Assembly: GCF_004764705.1 (NCBI RefSeq)
Contig: NZ_SHLX01000014.1
Coordinates: forward strand, 26,953-90,952
Reading direction: 5' to 3'
Source: Paenibacillus cymbidii
Lineage (GTDB): Bacteria; Bacillota; Bacilli; Paenibacillales; NBRC-103111
DNA: 64,000 nt
Below are positions 1 through 9,266 of this stretch, one piece after another; position 1 is the first letter of the stretch, and each line of letters opens with the position of its first letter. The notes beneath the pieces are model-generated. The model had not been told where the DNA came from. It made no database searches and saw only the letters and a program-made list of their open reading frames with translations. A program made the translations under genes and the position numbers.

Positions 1-491
1 TGATGAATACGATTTGGGCGCTGATCATTCCCGGTTCGATCGGCGTATGGAACGTGATCATATTCCGCACCAATTTCCAGAACATTCCGGAAGAACTGCG
101 CGAGTCCGCTTATATCGACGGCGCCGGCAACTGGCGCATCCTGTTCCGCATCGTGCTGCCGCTGTCGAAGCCGATTATCGCCACGATCGGGCTGTTTACG
201 ATCGTCGGCTTCTGGAACAGCTTCTTCGCGCCGCTGCTGTACCTGAACGATCCCGCCAAAGCCCCTCTGCAGGTGGTGCTGCGCAAGCTCATTATTGTGG
301 GAGAGATGCGGGGACGGGCGATCGAGCAGGGCGTGTCGGACTTTGCCGAAACGGGCGGCGATCGGAACGGGTTCTACGAAAGTCTCAAAATGGCAGCGGT
401 CATTGTAAGCACCGGACCGATCCTGCTCGTTTATCCGTTCATCCAGAAATATTTTGTCAAGGGCGTGCTGATTGGTTCGATCAAAGGGTAA
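1..491 (+). CDS. Sugar ABC transporter permease, C-terminal part (5' end outside window)
   Basis: Integral-membrane subunit of a carbohydrate ABC importer of the LplC/YtcP (MalG-like) type. About 162 residues are visible; the frame is open to the window edge, so the ATG at 3 is probably internal. The cytoplasmic EAA loop that docks on the ATPase is clear (ELRESAYIDGAGNWRILF, then VLPLSKP), followed by hydrophobic segments (PIIATIGLFTIVGFW; MAAVIVSTGPILLVYPF) and the family's usual ending (YFVKGVLIGSIKG). The solute-binding lipoprotein follows 118 bp downstream, the normal order for this transporter class. No ATPase gene is visible; such systems often share a housekeeping MsmX-type ATPase (family knowledge). 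Substrate cannot be told from this part. Confidence 0.92.
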   Translation, partial: MNTIWALIIPGSIGVWNVIIFRTNFQNIPEELRESAYIDGAGNWRILFRIVLPLSKPIIATIGLFTIVGFWNSFFAPLLYLNDPAKAPLQVVLRKLIIVGEMRGRAIEQGVSDFAETGGDRNGFYESLKMAAVIVSTGPILLVYPFIQKYFVKGVLIGSIKG

Positions 492-609
492 GGTGGTGGT
501 CGTTATGTAGGCGGATTTCCGGTTGGCGCAAGCAAGTGGGAAGATCGGCACGGCCATATGGCGCAACGAACAAGGGGCAATGGATTACACGTTAACGGGA
601 GGGTAACAA

Positions 610-2223
610 ATGAGAGCGAAAACTTATGGAACCACAGGACTTGCGATGGTTGTCGGCATGGCATCGCTGCTTGCCGCCTGCTCGGGCAGCGGCAAATCGG
701 GATCGGCGAGTACGAGCCCGTCGGCTTCCCCGCCGGCAAGCGTTGCTTCGTCCGCGAGCGCTTCCCCGACTGCCGCAGCGCAGCCGAAAACGGTGAAATG
801 GACGCTGGTCGAGTACGGCCCGTTCAAGTATACGAACGACTTGAAGGTATACCAATTGCTGGAGAAGGCCGGCAACATCAAGTTCGAGATTACGCCGGTT
901 CCGCTCGACGCCTTCGCGGAGAAGTTCAATATTACGCTATCCTCCGGCAGTTTGCCCGATATTTTGTCCGTGTACGGCACCGGCGGAGATGCGGTCAAGG
1001 AGTACGGTCCAAAAGGTTTGTTCGTGCCGATCAGCGACCATTACGACAAAATTCCCAATTTCAAAAAATGGGTGGACAAATACCCGGAATCGGCCGACAG
1101 CTTGCGCGCGACGGACGGCAAAATCTATTTTCTGCCCAACATCAACGACTTCCCTTCCGGCAACAACGGGATCGGCATTCGCGAAGATTTGCTGAAAAAT
1201 AACAATTTCGATATCAACACGATCAAAACGACGGACGATTTGACGGCGGCGCTCAAGGTGCTGCAGAAGGCCAATAACGGCGACCCGGTCATCAGCGCCC
1301 GCGCCGGTTTGAACACGCTGGAGAACGTGGCGAAAGTGTTCGGTACTTCGTTCTTTTTCAATACGTACAACAACGATTCCAAAAAAGTGGTCAATCCGCT
1401 GAATACGGCCAATTTGAAGGATCTCGTCACGTATCTGAACGGCTGGTACAAGGCGGGGTTGCTGCACAAAGACTGGGCGACGATGACCGACCAGGTTTGG
1501 AACCAGATGGTGGCGACGGGCAAACTGCTTGCGTTTACGGACAATATGCAGCTGTTGCCTACGCTGTCGGGCGCGCTGAAGGAGGGCGGCGTCAAGGACG
1601 CGAAGTTTGCCGGCATCCTGCCTCCGACATATAACGGCAAGATGTATCCGTGGTCGGCCAGCTTCAGCATGAACACGATGTGGGCACGCACGATCAGCGC
1701 CAAGTCGAAGGCGATCGACGAGATATTGACGGCATGGAACTACGCGTACGACGTCAACAATACCGACAAGTTCGTGTACGGCGTGCAAGGCGAAACGTAT
1801 ACGAAAAATGCCGACGGCACGTATAAGCTGCTGTGGGATGTGAACAAGCCCGATGACGCGAAAAAAGCTTACGAGGTGGACGGTTACGGGCAAAACGGCA
1901 ACTGGTACATGCTGGCTCGCAATTCGGAGCTGTTCGATTATGCCCGCAACCCGATCGGCGGTCTGTTTGAGGTAGCCAAGAAGCTTTACAACGAAAAGGT
2001 ATACACGTATACGGCGCCGCCGATCGTACTGACCGCCGACGAGAACGAAAAGAAAAACAACCTGAAGACGCCGCTCGATACGTTCGTGCAGGAGAACATC
2101 GTCAAGTTTATCAACGGGCAGCGGCCGCTGGGCGAATGGAGCGATTTTGTTGCCAAGGCGAACGCGATGAAAGCCGATGACGTGGTGGCCATCTACAACG
2201 GAGCGCTCGGCAGGAAAAAATAA
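610..2223 (+). CDS. Lipoprotein extracellular solute-binding protein (sugar ABC transporter)
   Basis: A 537-residue substrate-binding lipoprotein, the partner of the upstream permease. The N-terminus has a type II signal peptide with lipobox LLAAC; lipidation would be on Cys24. It is followed by a Ser/Ala/Pro-rich tether (residues about 25-60) that lifts the binding domain off the membrane. The mature part (KTVKWTLVEYGPFKYTNDL onward) matches the large family 1 binding proteins of the LplA/YtcQ type, about 500 residues, which in Paenibacillaceae usually bind oligosaccharides. The start is supported by GGGAGG about 8 bp before the ATG. The downstream glycan-related genes suggest a complex polysaccharide fragment as ligand, which is inference. 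Confidence 0.93.
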   Translation: MRAKTYGTTGLAMVVGMASLLAACSGSGKSGSASTSPSASPPASVASSASASPTAAAQPKTVKWTLVEYGPFKYTNDLKVYQLLEKAGNIKFEITPVPLDAFAEKFNITLSSGSLPDILSVYGTGGDAVKEYGPKGLFVPISDHYDKIPNFKKWVDKYPESADSLRATDGKIYFLPNINDFPSGNNGIGIREDLLKNNNFDINTIKTTDDLTAALKVLQKANNGDPVISARAGLNTLENVAKVFGTSFFFNTYNNDSKKVVNPLNTANLKDLVTYLNGWYKAGLLHKDWATMTDQVWNQMVATGKLLAFTDNMQLLPTLSGALKEGGVKDAKFAGILPPTYNGKMYPWSASFSMNTMWARTISAKSKAIDEILTAWNYAYDVNNTDKFVYGVQGETYTKNADGTYKLLWDVNKPDDAKKAYEVDGYGQNGNWYMLARNSELFDYARNPIGGLFEVAKKLYNEKVYTYTAPPIVLTADENEKKNNLKTPLDTFVQENIVKFINGQRPLGEWSDFVAKANAMKADDVVAIYNGALGRKK

Positions 2224-2242
2224 TCGGCTGTGAGGAGAAGGT

Positions 2243-5011
2243 ATGGGAACTTGGATTGACGCGGGCTACGAGCAATTGTCGCAAGGAACGTTCGGCAACG
2301 GCGGGCAAAACCTGTACGTATCGCGAGGCGGCGTCCTGCAGCGGGTGTATCGCTTCGATTTCGACGGCGACGGTTACGCCGACGTGTTGTTCGCGACCAG
2401 TCAGGATATGGACGAAGCGCCGCCCGCTTATGTATACCGCAGTCCGCTCGACAGCTCCGAACGGACCGAACTGCCGACGCTGGGCGCGTATTACGGCGCG
2501 CTTGGCGACTTGAACGGCGACGGCTATGCCGATTTCGTCGTGGCGAACCAGAACAACGGCACGCATTCCGACGTTGTCGCTTATGTGTACTACGGTTCGC
2601 CGGAGGGCCTGAGCGAGCGGTACAAAATCGAATTGCCGGCGCCGAACTGCCGGTCGGTGGCTATTGGCGATTTCAATGGCGACGGGCGTCCGGACATCGC
2701 CTTCGGCAGCGAAAGCAAGCTGAAAATCTTTTATCAAACGGAGCGCGGGTTCGTTCCTGCGCAATCGGTTACGCTCGACATCGAAATTACACATATGGCG
2801 GCAGGCGACATCGACGGCGACGGCTGCGCCGACCTGTATATCCGCGGCGACGGCGCGCCACGCGTGCTTTGGGGCGGCAAGACCGGCCTCGATTCGCAGC
2901 GGTTTACCGTTGTCGGCGGCGATGACACGGCGGCGGTTGCGCTGCCCAGCTCAACGCCCGGGTATACGACGTTTGTCGAAGGCTGGACGCCGAAGATCGT
3001 TCGGCTCGGCGGAAGAGCGCATTTGTTCCGCGACGAGAATAACGCCGTGTATTTGTACCCGGCGAACTCCGATCGCACGCTCGGGGTGCCGCTGATCGTC
3101 GATTGTCCGCATGCGATCGCCGCAGCGGCCGGGGATTTGAACGCGGACGGCCGCGAAGAGCTCGTCATCGCCGTATGCGGCAAGCGGCACGAACGATCGG
3201 TCGACAATGCGGGCGAGGAAGAGGAGCTTTCGTGGGTGTATTGGCCTACCGCAACCGGCTTCGATAACGGCTGTCGGACCGGCCTGCCGACTGTAAGCGC
3301 AAGGGATGTGCTGCTGGCGGACCTTGACGGCAGCGGCACCCTGGACATCGTGATTTGCCAGGGCCGCACCGACATCCTGAATTCGACCGAATCGCTTGTG
3401 TACCGCTGCGCCCCCGACGGGATCGGCGTCGACAATCCCGTACGGCTGGCGACGCACGACGCGACGGTGGCGCTCGCCGGAAGAACGTCCGACGATCCGC
3501 GTCCGCAGCTGATCTTCGTCAACCGTATTACCGGCAGGGTCAGGGGAGACATTCCCGCCCTCGCCTATCTTGGCGGGCCGGACGGCTTTGCGCCGGAGCG
3601 CAGAATCGAATTTCCGGGGCAAGGCGCAGTCGATGCGATCTGCTGCGATTTCAACGACGACGGCTTTCACGATATGCTGCTCGTCAACTGCTCGGAGAAC
3701 GCGTTCCATCTCGACCCTGGCTCGTTCCTGTACTGGGGCGCTCCTGACGGATTCGATCCGGCCAACCGGCAGGTGATTCCAACGATGCGCGCGCACGGCT
3801 GCGCGGTAGGCGATTTTCGCCGAAGCGGCTATCTGGACGTTGTGTTCGCCGGCATTACCAATCCGGAGCTGCTTGTGTTCAGGGGAGGCCCGAACGGGCT
3901 CGATCTGGACCATCCGCAGCGCATCATGATGGACCCGAACCTGAGGGAGCTTGCGCATGGCATCGCGCCGGACGGCAGCTCCGAGGGGGGAGAATACCGC
4001 GAACCGCGCTGGCTGCTGGCGGCCGACTTCAACAATGACGGCTGGCTTGACTTGTACGTGTCGCAAACGTACGGAACGTTTACGTTCATTTTGTGGGGCG
4101 GCCCGGACGGGTTCAGCATGGAGCGGTCGACCTGGCTGGCGGCCGAAGGCGGCATTTGCGCCCAGGCGGCCGATCTCGACAACGACGGCTGGCTGGAGCT
4201 CATTATCGGCGGGCATTGTTCGCCGAGCAAACGCTGGACGTACGACTCGAACGTCACGATTTATTGGGGCGGTCCGCAAGGCTACCGGGAAGATCGCAAA
4301 ACCGTGCTTCCCGGCCATACATCGAACTCGCTTACAGTAGCCGATTTTAATCGCGACGGCATCCTCGATATTTTTACGACCTCGTATCATTCGGGCCGTG
4401 ACCGCGATCTGGATGCTTATATATACTGGGGCCAGCCGGGCGGGGTTTATTCGTATCGGCATCATACGCGGCTGTTTACGCATTCGTCGTCGGGTTGTCT
4501 GGCCATGGATTTCAATGAGGACGGCTGGATCGATCTGGCTGTCGCCAATCACAAAACGTACGGCAATCACCAGGGGCTGTCGGAAATTTGGTGGAACGGG
4601 CCGGAAGGTTTTGCGGAGAGCAGGACAACGAAGCTGCCGACCTCGGGACCGCACGGCATTATGTCGGTAGACGCCGGCAACATCATGGACCGCGGACCGG
4701 AGGAGTATTACGTGTCCGCCGCCTTCGAGCTGCCCGAAGGAGCAGCGGTGGAGCGCATCGGCTGGGAGGCGGAGGTGCCGGTCAAGACGTGGGTCAAGGC
4801 GCAGCTTCGTTCCGCCGCCTCCCGCGAGCAGTTGGCAGCGGCCGATTGGTGCGGGCCCAACGGGCAGGAGGGTTGGTTCGGGAACGGCCAGTCAGCAGCG
4901 CGGCTGCCGCTTGCCGGGCGATGGATCCAATACCGGCTGGCGCTTGGCGCGGTCAACGGCGGCAACAGCCCGCGGGTAACCGAAATTCGTGTTGATTATG
5001 CACAGTCCTAG
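2243..5011 (+). CDS. FG-GAP/VCBS repeat beta-propeller protein
   Basis: A 922-residue protein made of about twelve FG-GAP/VCBS repeats, each with a calcium-loop motif of the D-x-[ND]-x-DG type (FDFDGDGYADV, GDLNGDGYADF, GDFNGDGRPDI, ADLDNDGWLEL, ADFNRDGILDI, MDFNEDGWIDL). The last ~120 residues are different and look like a small beta-sandwich (WVKAQLRS, RWIQYRLALGAVNGG). FG-GAP proteins are normally extracellular binding or enzymatic propellers, yet no signal peptide precedes the first repeat. GAGGAG at 2232-2237 supports the ATG, 19 bp after the binding-protein stop, so it is in the same operon. It might be a carbohydrate-binding protein or a lyase; no catalytic residues were recognised. 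Confidence 0.85.
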   Translation: MGTWIDAGYEQLSQGTFGNGGQNLYVSRGGVLQRVYRFDFDGDGYADVLFATSQDMDEAPPAYVYRSPLDSSERTELPTLGAYYGALGDLNGDGYADFVVANQNNGTHSDVVAYVYYGSPEGLSERYKIELPAPNCRSVAIGDFNGDGRPDIAFGSESKLKIFYQTERGFVPAQSVTLDIEITHMAAGDIDGDGCADLYIRGDGAPRVLWGGKTGLDSQRFTVVGGDDTAAVALPSSTPGYTTFVEGWTPKIVRLGGRAHLFRDENNAVYLYPANSDRTLGVPLIVDCPHAIAAAAGDLNADGREELVIAVCGKRHERSVDNAGEEEELSWVYWPTATGFDNGCRTGLPTVSARDVLLADLDGSGTLDIVICQGRTDILNSTESLVYRCAPDGIGVDNPVRLATHDATVALAGRTSDDPRPQLIFVNRITGRVRGDIPALAYLGGPDGFAPERRIEFPGQGAVDAICCDFNDDGFHDMLLVNCSENAFHLDPGSFLYWGAPDGFDPANRQVIPTMRAHGCAVGDFRRSGYLDVVFAGITNPELLVFRGGPNGLDLDHPQRIMMDPNLRELAHGIAPDGSSEGGEYREPRWLLAADFNNDGWLDLYVSQTYGTFTFILWGGPDGFSMERSTWLAAEGGICAQAADLDNDGWLELIIGGHCSPSKRWTYDSNVTIYWGGPQGYREDRKTVLPGHTSNSLTVADFNRDGILDIFTTSYHSGRDRDLDAYIYWGQPGGVYSYRHHTRLFTHSSSGCLAMDFNEDGWIDLAVANHKTYGNHQGLSEIWWNGPEGFAESRTTKLPTSGPHGIMSVDAGNIMDRGPEEYYVSAAFELPEGAAVERIGWEAEVPVKTWVKAQLRSAASREQLAAADWCGPNGQEGWFGNGQSAARLPLAGRWIQYRLALGAVNGGNSPRVTEIRVDYAQS

Positions 5012-5060
5012 CCGTGATGGAACGGGAAGCGGGAGCGAAAAAGGAAGGGAGCAACGTATC

Positions 5061-6746
5061 ATGACATTGCGCGGGGCGGCCGATCATTGGCAGCTGTTTA
5101 TCGACGATGGGATCATTGCGCGGTCTACCGGCCTCACCCGGGTGGTGCATCATCCGAAGCAGCGGGGCGTCGTCATCGCGGCCGACCGGCCGTGGGAAAC
5201 CGCCGGCGTCGCCCCTGGCTTCGTTCGCCGGCGCGATGACGGCACATTCGAAGCGATCTACCACGCTTACTGGTGGGATATCGAACGCAGCGCAACAATC
5301 GAAAATGCCGGGTATCGCCGGGATCGCGCCCATCACATGTTCCATGGCATCGGGTACGCGACCAGCAGCGACGGCATTCATTGGGAGAAACCGGCGCTTC
5401 ACCTGACGGAGGCGCCGTCGGGAACCGACATGCACAAGCATGCGCCGTTCCCGACGCCATCCGGCGTCTCGACGGACAACAATCTGGGCGTGCCGTTCGT
5501 TGTGTTGGCCGATCTCGGCGCTTACGGCAACGTCGCCGACCCGGCCAGGCGATTTGCGCTCCGTTCGGTGACGTTGCGCAAGGGCAGCGACGACCTGGGG
5601 TCGTCGCACAACAGCGCAGCCCGCAACTATTTCGCCGGCGAGTTGCCCGATTTCCGCAACGACGACTCCTGGCAGGAGCGGTTGACGGATATCGGCAGCG
5701 AACTGGATCCGCGGCATCACGCGCTGCACTTCTGGGACGACATCCATGACGAATGGGTGGCCATGTCGCAGGGCGTAATCGGGCACTGGATCCCTTCCCG
5801 GGACATTGCCCGCTTCGCCTCCGCCGATTTGAACAACTGGACGTCGGATACGGTGCTGTATCCGGATTGCGCCGATTCACATTCGCCGGAGCGGTACGAC
5901 GAGCCGATGGGGCTGACGCCGTTTTGTGCGGAGGGGGTTGTCTTCGGTTTGCTGAGTTGGTTCCATTCGGATCGTACGCATCCGGAAGGCGGGCCGATCT
6001 TCGAAACGTCGCCCGAGCATCCGAACCGGTGGCCGTGGTGCCGCAAGGGCACCAACGAAATGCGCATCGCGATCAGCCGCGACGGCGGCAAAACATGGGA
6101 CAGAACGTCGAGCCGGGAAGCATGGGTGCCGCACGGCACTGAGGAAGACAGCTACGACCGGCTGGTGATCGGCATGACGCCGCCGGTCCGGGTCCGGGAC
6201 GAGGACTGGTTTTATGCGGATGTGGTCGACGGGGACCACCTGGTCATCCGCAACAATCCGGCGCAAACACCTTATTATTCGGACCGGTGGTCAACGCATA
6301 ACATTGCGCTGTACACCCAGAAGCATAACCGCTACGTCAGCCTGAAGGCCGGGATCCAGCGCGAGGTGCTGATTACGAAACCGATCGAGGTGACCGGCGA
6401 TTGCCTGGAGCTTAATGTCGACGCATCGCGCGGAGCCATTCGCGTGGCGATCGGGCCGGCCGAGCCGGTGATGACGTTCGGCGGCACAACGCCTTCGACG
6501 GCCCCGCATTTGCTTGCGCCGACGCGGCCGAACCACGGCAACCACTTGCCTCATGCCGGTTATGCGGATCATTTTTTGCCGGGGTTTGCGTTTGCGGATT
6601 GCGAGCCGGTGCACACGAACAGCATCGCGCATCCGGTTCGCTTCCAGGGGGAACTGTCCGCGCTGAGAGGCAAGCGGGTTCGGTTGCTGGTGGAAATGGA
6701 AGATGCGAATTTGTACGGCTTTCGCTTCTGCAGCCCGGAACGGTGA
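5061..6746 (+). CDS. GH32-like five-bladed propeller protein, probable glycoside hydrolase
   Basis: About 561 residues. The chosen ATG has AAGGAAGGGA at 5041-5050; a longer frame starting at 4989 would overlap the upstream gene and is less likely. Sequence features fit the GH32/GH43/GH68-type propeller relatives common in Paenibacillus and Planctomycetes: an N-terminal HWQLFIDDGIIA, Asp-box-like strands (YATSSDGIHWEKP; ISRDGGKTWDRT), NRYVSLKAG and a C-terminal beta-sandwich ending in LRGKRVRLLVEMEDANLYG. No signal peptide is seen, so a cytoplasmic enzyme acting on an imported oligosaccharide is likely (inference). The catalytic triad was not assigned with certainty, so the hydrolase activity and sugar remain open. 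Confidence 0.7.
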   Translation: MTLRGAADHWQLFIDDGIIARSTGLTRVVHHPKQRGVVIAADRPWETAGVAPGFVRRRDDGTFEAIYHAYWWDIERSATIENAGYRRDRAHHMFHGIGYATSSDGIHWEKPALHLTEAPSGTDMHKHAPFPTPSGVSTDNNLGVPFVVLADLGAYGNVADPARRFALRSVTLRKGSDDLGSSHNSAARNYFAGELPDFRNDDSWQERLTDIGSELDPRHHALHFWDDIHDEWVAMSQGVIGHWIPSRDIARFASADLNNWTSDTVLYPDCADSHSPERYDEPMGLTPFCAEGVVFGLLSWFHSDRTHPEGGPIFETSPEHPNRWPWCRKGTNEMRIAISRDGGKTWDRTSSREAWVPHGTEEDSYDRLVIGMTPPVRVRDEDWFYADVVDGDHLVIRNNPAQTPYYSDRWSTHNIALYTQKHNRYVSLKAGIQREVLITKPIEVTGDCLELNVDASRGAIRVAIGPAEPVMTFGGTTPSTAPHLLAPTRPNHGNHLPHAGYADHFLPGFAFADCEPVHTNSIAHPVRFQGELSALRGKRVRLLVEMEDANLYGFRFCSPER

Positions 6747-6796
6747 TTCGCCAAGCTGGTTTTGGCCAGACCAGGCAAACTTCATTATAAGGGCTT

Positions 6797-6820
6797 GTTC
6801 AAAAAGTCGGCTTTCTGAAC
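6797..6820. repeat. Inverted repeat upstream of sialidase-like gene
   Basis: GTTCAAAAAG and CTTTCTGAAC form a 10-bp inverted repeat (one imperfect pair) around a TCGG loop, 10 bp before the Shine-Dalgarno site of the next gene. Elements of this appearance occur as dispersed repeats or insertion-sequence ends in Bacillales, but no transposase is present. It could act as a small RNA hairpin within the operon transcript. Confidence 0.5.
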
Positions 6821-6843
6821 GACCTTTACAAGGAGAAATCGAG

Positions 6844-7953
6844 ATGAGCGCGATGGAAGTGTTGGACTCCGGCATCCTGTACCGCAACCCGGTGCCGCAT
6901 GTATACAGCAAACATGCTTATTGGCCGTCCGTCGTGCAATATCCGGACGGGGAGATGGTGGCGGCGTTTACGATCGGGCAGGCGTTCGAAGCGCCCGATC
7001 TGCATTCGTGCATTGCCCGTTCGTTCGATCGCGGAACCAACTGGTCGATGGAAGGGCGCATGTACCCCGGCACGGGGCCCAGGAAAACGTCCGATTGCTG
7101 CCGAATCGCCTTGCTGGACGGCGAATTGGTCGCCTTCATGATCCGGCACGACCGTTCGCGGGAAGACTTCGGTTTGGCCAATCCAGACAACCTCGGCTTC
7201 GTGGAGACGGAGCTGCTGCTGCTCCGCTCGGCGAACCGCGGGCGTACATGGAGCGCGCCCGAACCAATCAAGCCGCCGCTTGTCGGCCCCAGCTTCGAGA
7301 TGAACGCTCCGATCGTGTCGGTGCAGGATGGCCGCTGGCTGCTCGCCACTTCCACGTGGAGAGGCTGGGATGGCGAATGCCCGAACGGGATGAAGATGGT
7401 TGCTTTCGTTTCCGCGGACCGCGGGCGAACGTGGCCCGCCTATTCCGATGTGATGGACGGTGGGAGGGAGCGGGTGATTTATTGGGAATCGAAGCTGCTC
7501 GAGTTGATAGACCGGCGGCTGCTTGCCGTGGCATGGACCTACAACGAAGCGGAGGGCTGCGACTTGCCCGAGCATTATGCGATTAGCGCCGACGGCGGCC
7601 GAACGTTTACGAATCCGCGCTCGACCGGTTTGATCGGACAGACGCCGGCAATTGCGTTAACGGATGCCGGCGGCGTTCTGACCGTATACAGGCGAACGGA
7701 CAGGCATGGGCTGTGGGCCAACCTGTCCCGCCTGGACGGCGACGAGTGGGTGAACGAAACGGAGCTGCCGCTTTGGGGAGCACGCGAATTGACGGCATTC
7801 GCCCCCCGGGACAACATGGTGGACAATTTCCACGAGCTCCGGTTCGGAGCGCCGTCGATATGCCGGATGAACGACGGGTGTTACTTCGTATCGTTCTGGG
7901 CGGTCGAAGACGGCGTCAGCGTCATTCGCTGGATTCGGCTGCGGATTGCCTGA
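6844..7953 (+). CDS. Sialidase-like BNR/Asp-box propeller protein
   Basis: A 369-residue protein with four Asp-box motifs (S-x-D-x-G-x-x-W type): SFDRGTNWS, SANRGRTWS, SADRGRTWP and SADGGRTF, which mark the six-bladed sialidase fold. An early YRNPVPHVYSK...YPDGEMVAAF segment resembles exo-alpha-sialidase-family proteins. AAGGAG at 6830-6835 lies 8 bp before the chosen ATG; the longer frame from 6703 overlaps the previous gene. There is no signal peptide. True sialidases carry an arginine triad, which I could not assign, so it may act on another glycoside or only bind sugar. Its place directly before an N-acetylneuraminate-lyase-like gene supports a role with sialic-acid-like or other 2-keto sugars (inference). 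Confidence 0.75.
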   Translation: MSAMEVLDSGILYRNPVPHVYSKHAYWPSVVQYPDGEMVAAFTIGQAFEAPDLHSCIARSFDRGTNWSMEGRMYPGTGPRKTSDCCRIALLDGELVAFMIRHDRSREDFGLANPDNLGFVETELLLLRSANRGRTWSAPEPIKPPLVGPSFEMNAPIVSVQDGRWLLATSTWRGWDGECPNGMKMVAFVSADRGRTWPAYSDVMDGGRERVIYWESKLLELIDRRLLAVAWTYNEAEGCDLPEHYAISADGGRTFTNPRSTGLIGQTPAIALTDAGGVLTVYRRTDRHGLWANLSRLDGDEWVNETELPLWGARELTAFAPRDNMVDNFHELRFGAPSICRMNDGCYFVSFWAVEDGVSVIRWIRLRIA

Positions 7954-7966
7954 GGAGGGAGAGAAC

Positions 7967-8914
7967 ATGATGGAGAAACCATACGAACAGTGGGGAGGCA
8001 TCATCCCCGCCCTGATTACCCCGTATACGAGCACAGGCTCGATCAACGAGCCGGTTACCCGCCAGTTGGTGGAGCATCTGATTGCGAAGGGGGTGGCAGG
8101 ATTATATTTGTGCGGCAGCACGGGCGAAGGCTTCCTGCAGACGATCGGGGAGCGCAAGCAGCTGCTGGAGATCGTGCTGAATGTTGTCGACCGGCGGATT
8201 CCGGTCATCACTCATGTCGGCGCGATGGACACCGCCACGAGCGTCGAATTGACCGAACATGCGGCTCGTGTCGGCGCGTCGGCCGTATCGTCGGTGGCGC
8301 CGTTCTATTACAAGCACCGGCAGGAGGAGATCAAGCAGCATTACCTGGATATTGTGAACGCTGCGGACATTCCGCTCATCATTTACCACTTTCCTGCTAA
8401 TACAGGGATCCACTCCAACGCGGCGTTCTTCCGGGAACTGTCGCAAGTGGACGGCATCATCGGCGTCAAGTTCACCTCGACCGATATGTTTGAGCTGCAG
8501 CAGACGATCGACAGCTGCGGGGAACAGTTCCTCGTGTTCAACGGCCCGGACGAGATATGCCTTTCCGGACTTGTGATCGGCTGCTGCGGGGCGATCGGCA
8601 GCACCTACAACATCATGCCGGGCCTGTTCGTCGAGCTGTACCGGCAGTTCAAGCAAGGAAACATCCGGCGGGCCAGACAAATGCAGTTCGAGGTGAACCG
8701 CGGCATCGTCGAACTGTTGAAATACGATTTTATCGCCTTCGAGCGGGAAATTCTTCGACTGCAAGGCTTTGACGTCGGCAAGCCGCGCAAGCCGATCCAG
8801 CAGCTGTCCGCCCGGCAGCGGGCAGAAATCCGCAAGCTGACACTGCGGTATCCGTGCCTGATGGACGCGTGCGCGACGGCGAGCCCGGATGCGGCTGTGG
8901 CTGCACGGCAGTGA
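7967..8914 (+). CDS. DHDPS/N-acetylneuraminate lyase family aldolase
   Basis: A 315-residue class I aldolase with the DapA/NanA TIM barrel. It shows GSTGEGF (residues 50-56), Tyr140 in IIYHFPANTG and Schiff-base Lys168 in GVKFTSTD, close to Tyr137 and Lys165 of E. coli NanA, and NGPDE further on. Family members split 2-keto-3-deoxy sugar acids or sialic acids to pyruvate and an aldehyde or sugar. AGGAGG lies 8 bp before the ATG at 7967; a second ATG follows at 7970. It starts 13 bp after the sialidase-like gene, so it is the last gene of the operon. Neu5Ac lyase is the best guess; keto-deoxy-gluconate-type aldolases are alternatives. The last ~15 residues are Ala-rich and extend past the usual end. 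Confidence 0.85.
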   Translation: MMEKPYEQWGGIIPALITPYTSTGSINEPVTRQLVEHLIAKGVAGLYLCGSTGEGFLQTIGERKQLLEIVLNVVDRRIPVITHVGAMDTATSVELTEHAARVGASAVSSVAPFYYKHRQEEIKQHYLDIVNAADIPLIIYHFPANTGIHSNAAFFRELSQVDGIIGVKFTSTDMFELQQTIDSCGEQFLVFNGPDEICLSGLVIGCCGAIGSTYNIMPGLFVELYRQFKQGNIRRARQMQFEVNRGIVELLKYDFIAFEREILRLQGFDVGKPRKPIQQLSARQRAEIRKLTLRYPCLMDACATASPDAAVAARQ

Positions 8915-8923
8915 GTGCCGATC

Positions 8924-9176
8924 GGGGCTCCGGCGGTGCTGCAGCGCATGAAACATGCGCAATATGCGCCGCGCGGGGCTCCGGCGGGTGCTGCAGCGCA
9001 TGAAACATGCGCTATATGCGCCGCATGGGGCTCCGGCGGGCGCTGCAGCGCTTGAAACATGCGCTATATGCTCCGCGTGGGGCTCCGGCGGGTGCTGCAG
9101 CGCATGAAACATGCGCAATATGCGTCGCGCGGGGCTCCGGCGGGCGTTGCAGCGCATGCTTCATGCGCTATATTGC
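8924..9176 (+). repeat. 52-bp tandem repeat array, five copies
   Basis: Five tandem copies begin at 8924 (51 bp), 8975, 9027, 9079 and 9131; a partial sixth starts at 9177. Every unit opens with GGGGCTCCGGCGG and contains the hairpin GCGCATG-AAA-CATGCGC followed by a second small palindrome GCGCA-ATA-TGCGC (some copies GCGCTATATGCGC). The array begins 10 bp after the aldolase stop, so it would form a ladder of hairpins at the 3' end of that operon's mRNA. Copies differ by a few substitutions only. Confidence 0.92.
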
Positions 9177-9266
9177 GGGGCTCACTCCGACGTTGTATGC
9201 TGTTCGCTGCATATTCATGAAATGTTGTACCGTGAAACAATAGCAAGTCGATCGACGGCTCTTTAC

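Noticed and set aside
2951..4654. Long minus-strand ORF (567 aa) opposite the FG-GAP gene
   Set aside because: Shadow frame of a GC-rich gene with clear FG-GAP motifs on the plus strand; no family resemblance.
6797..6820. Insertion-sequence end
   Set aside because: Only a 24-bp inverted repeat is present; no transposase, target duplication or partner end was seen.
8102..9157. Minus-strand ORF (351 aa) over the aldolase and the 52-bp array
   Set aside because: Starts in tandem repeats and then runs antisense to the aldolase with its clear active-site motifs.
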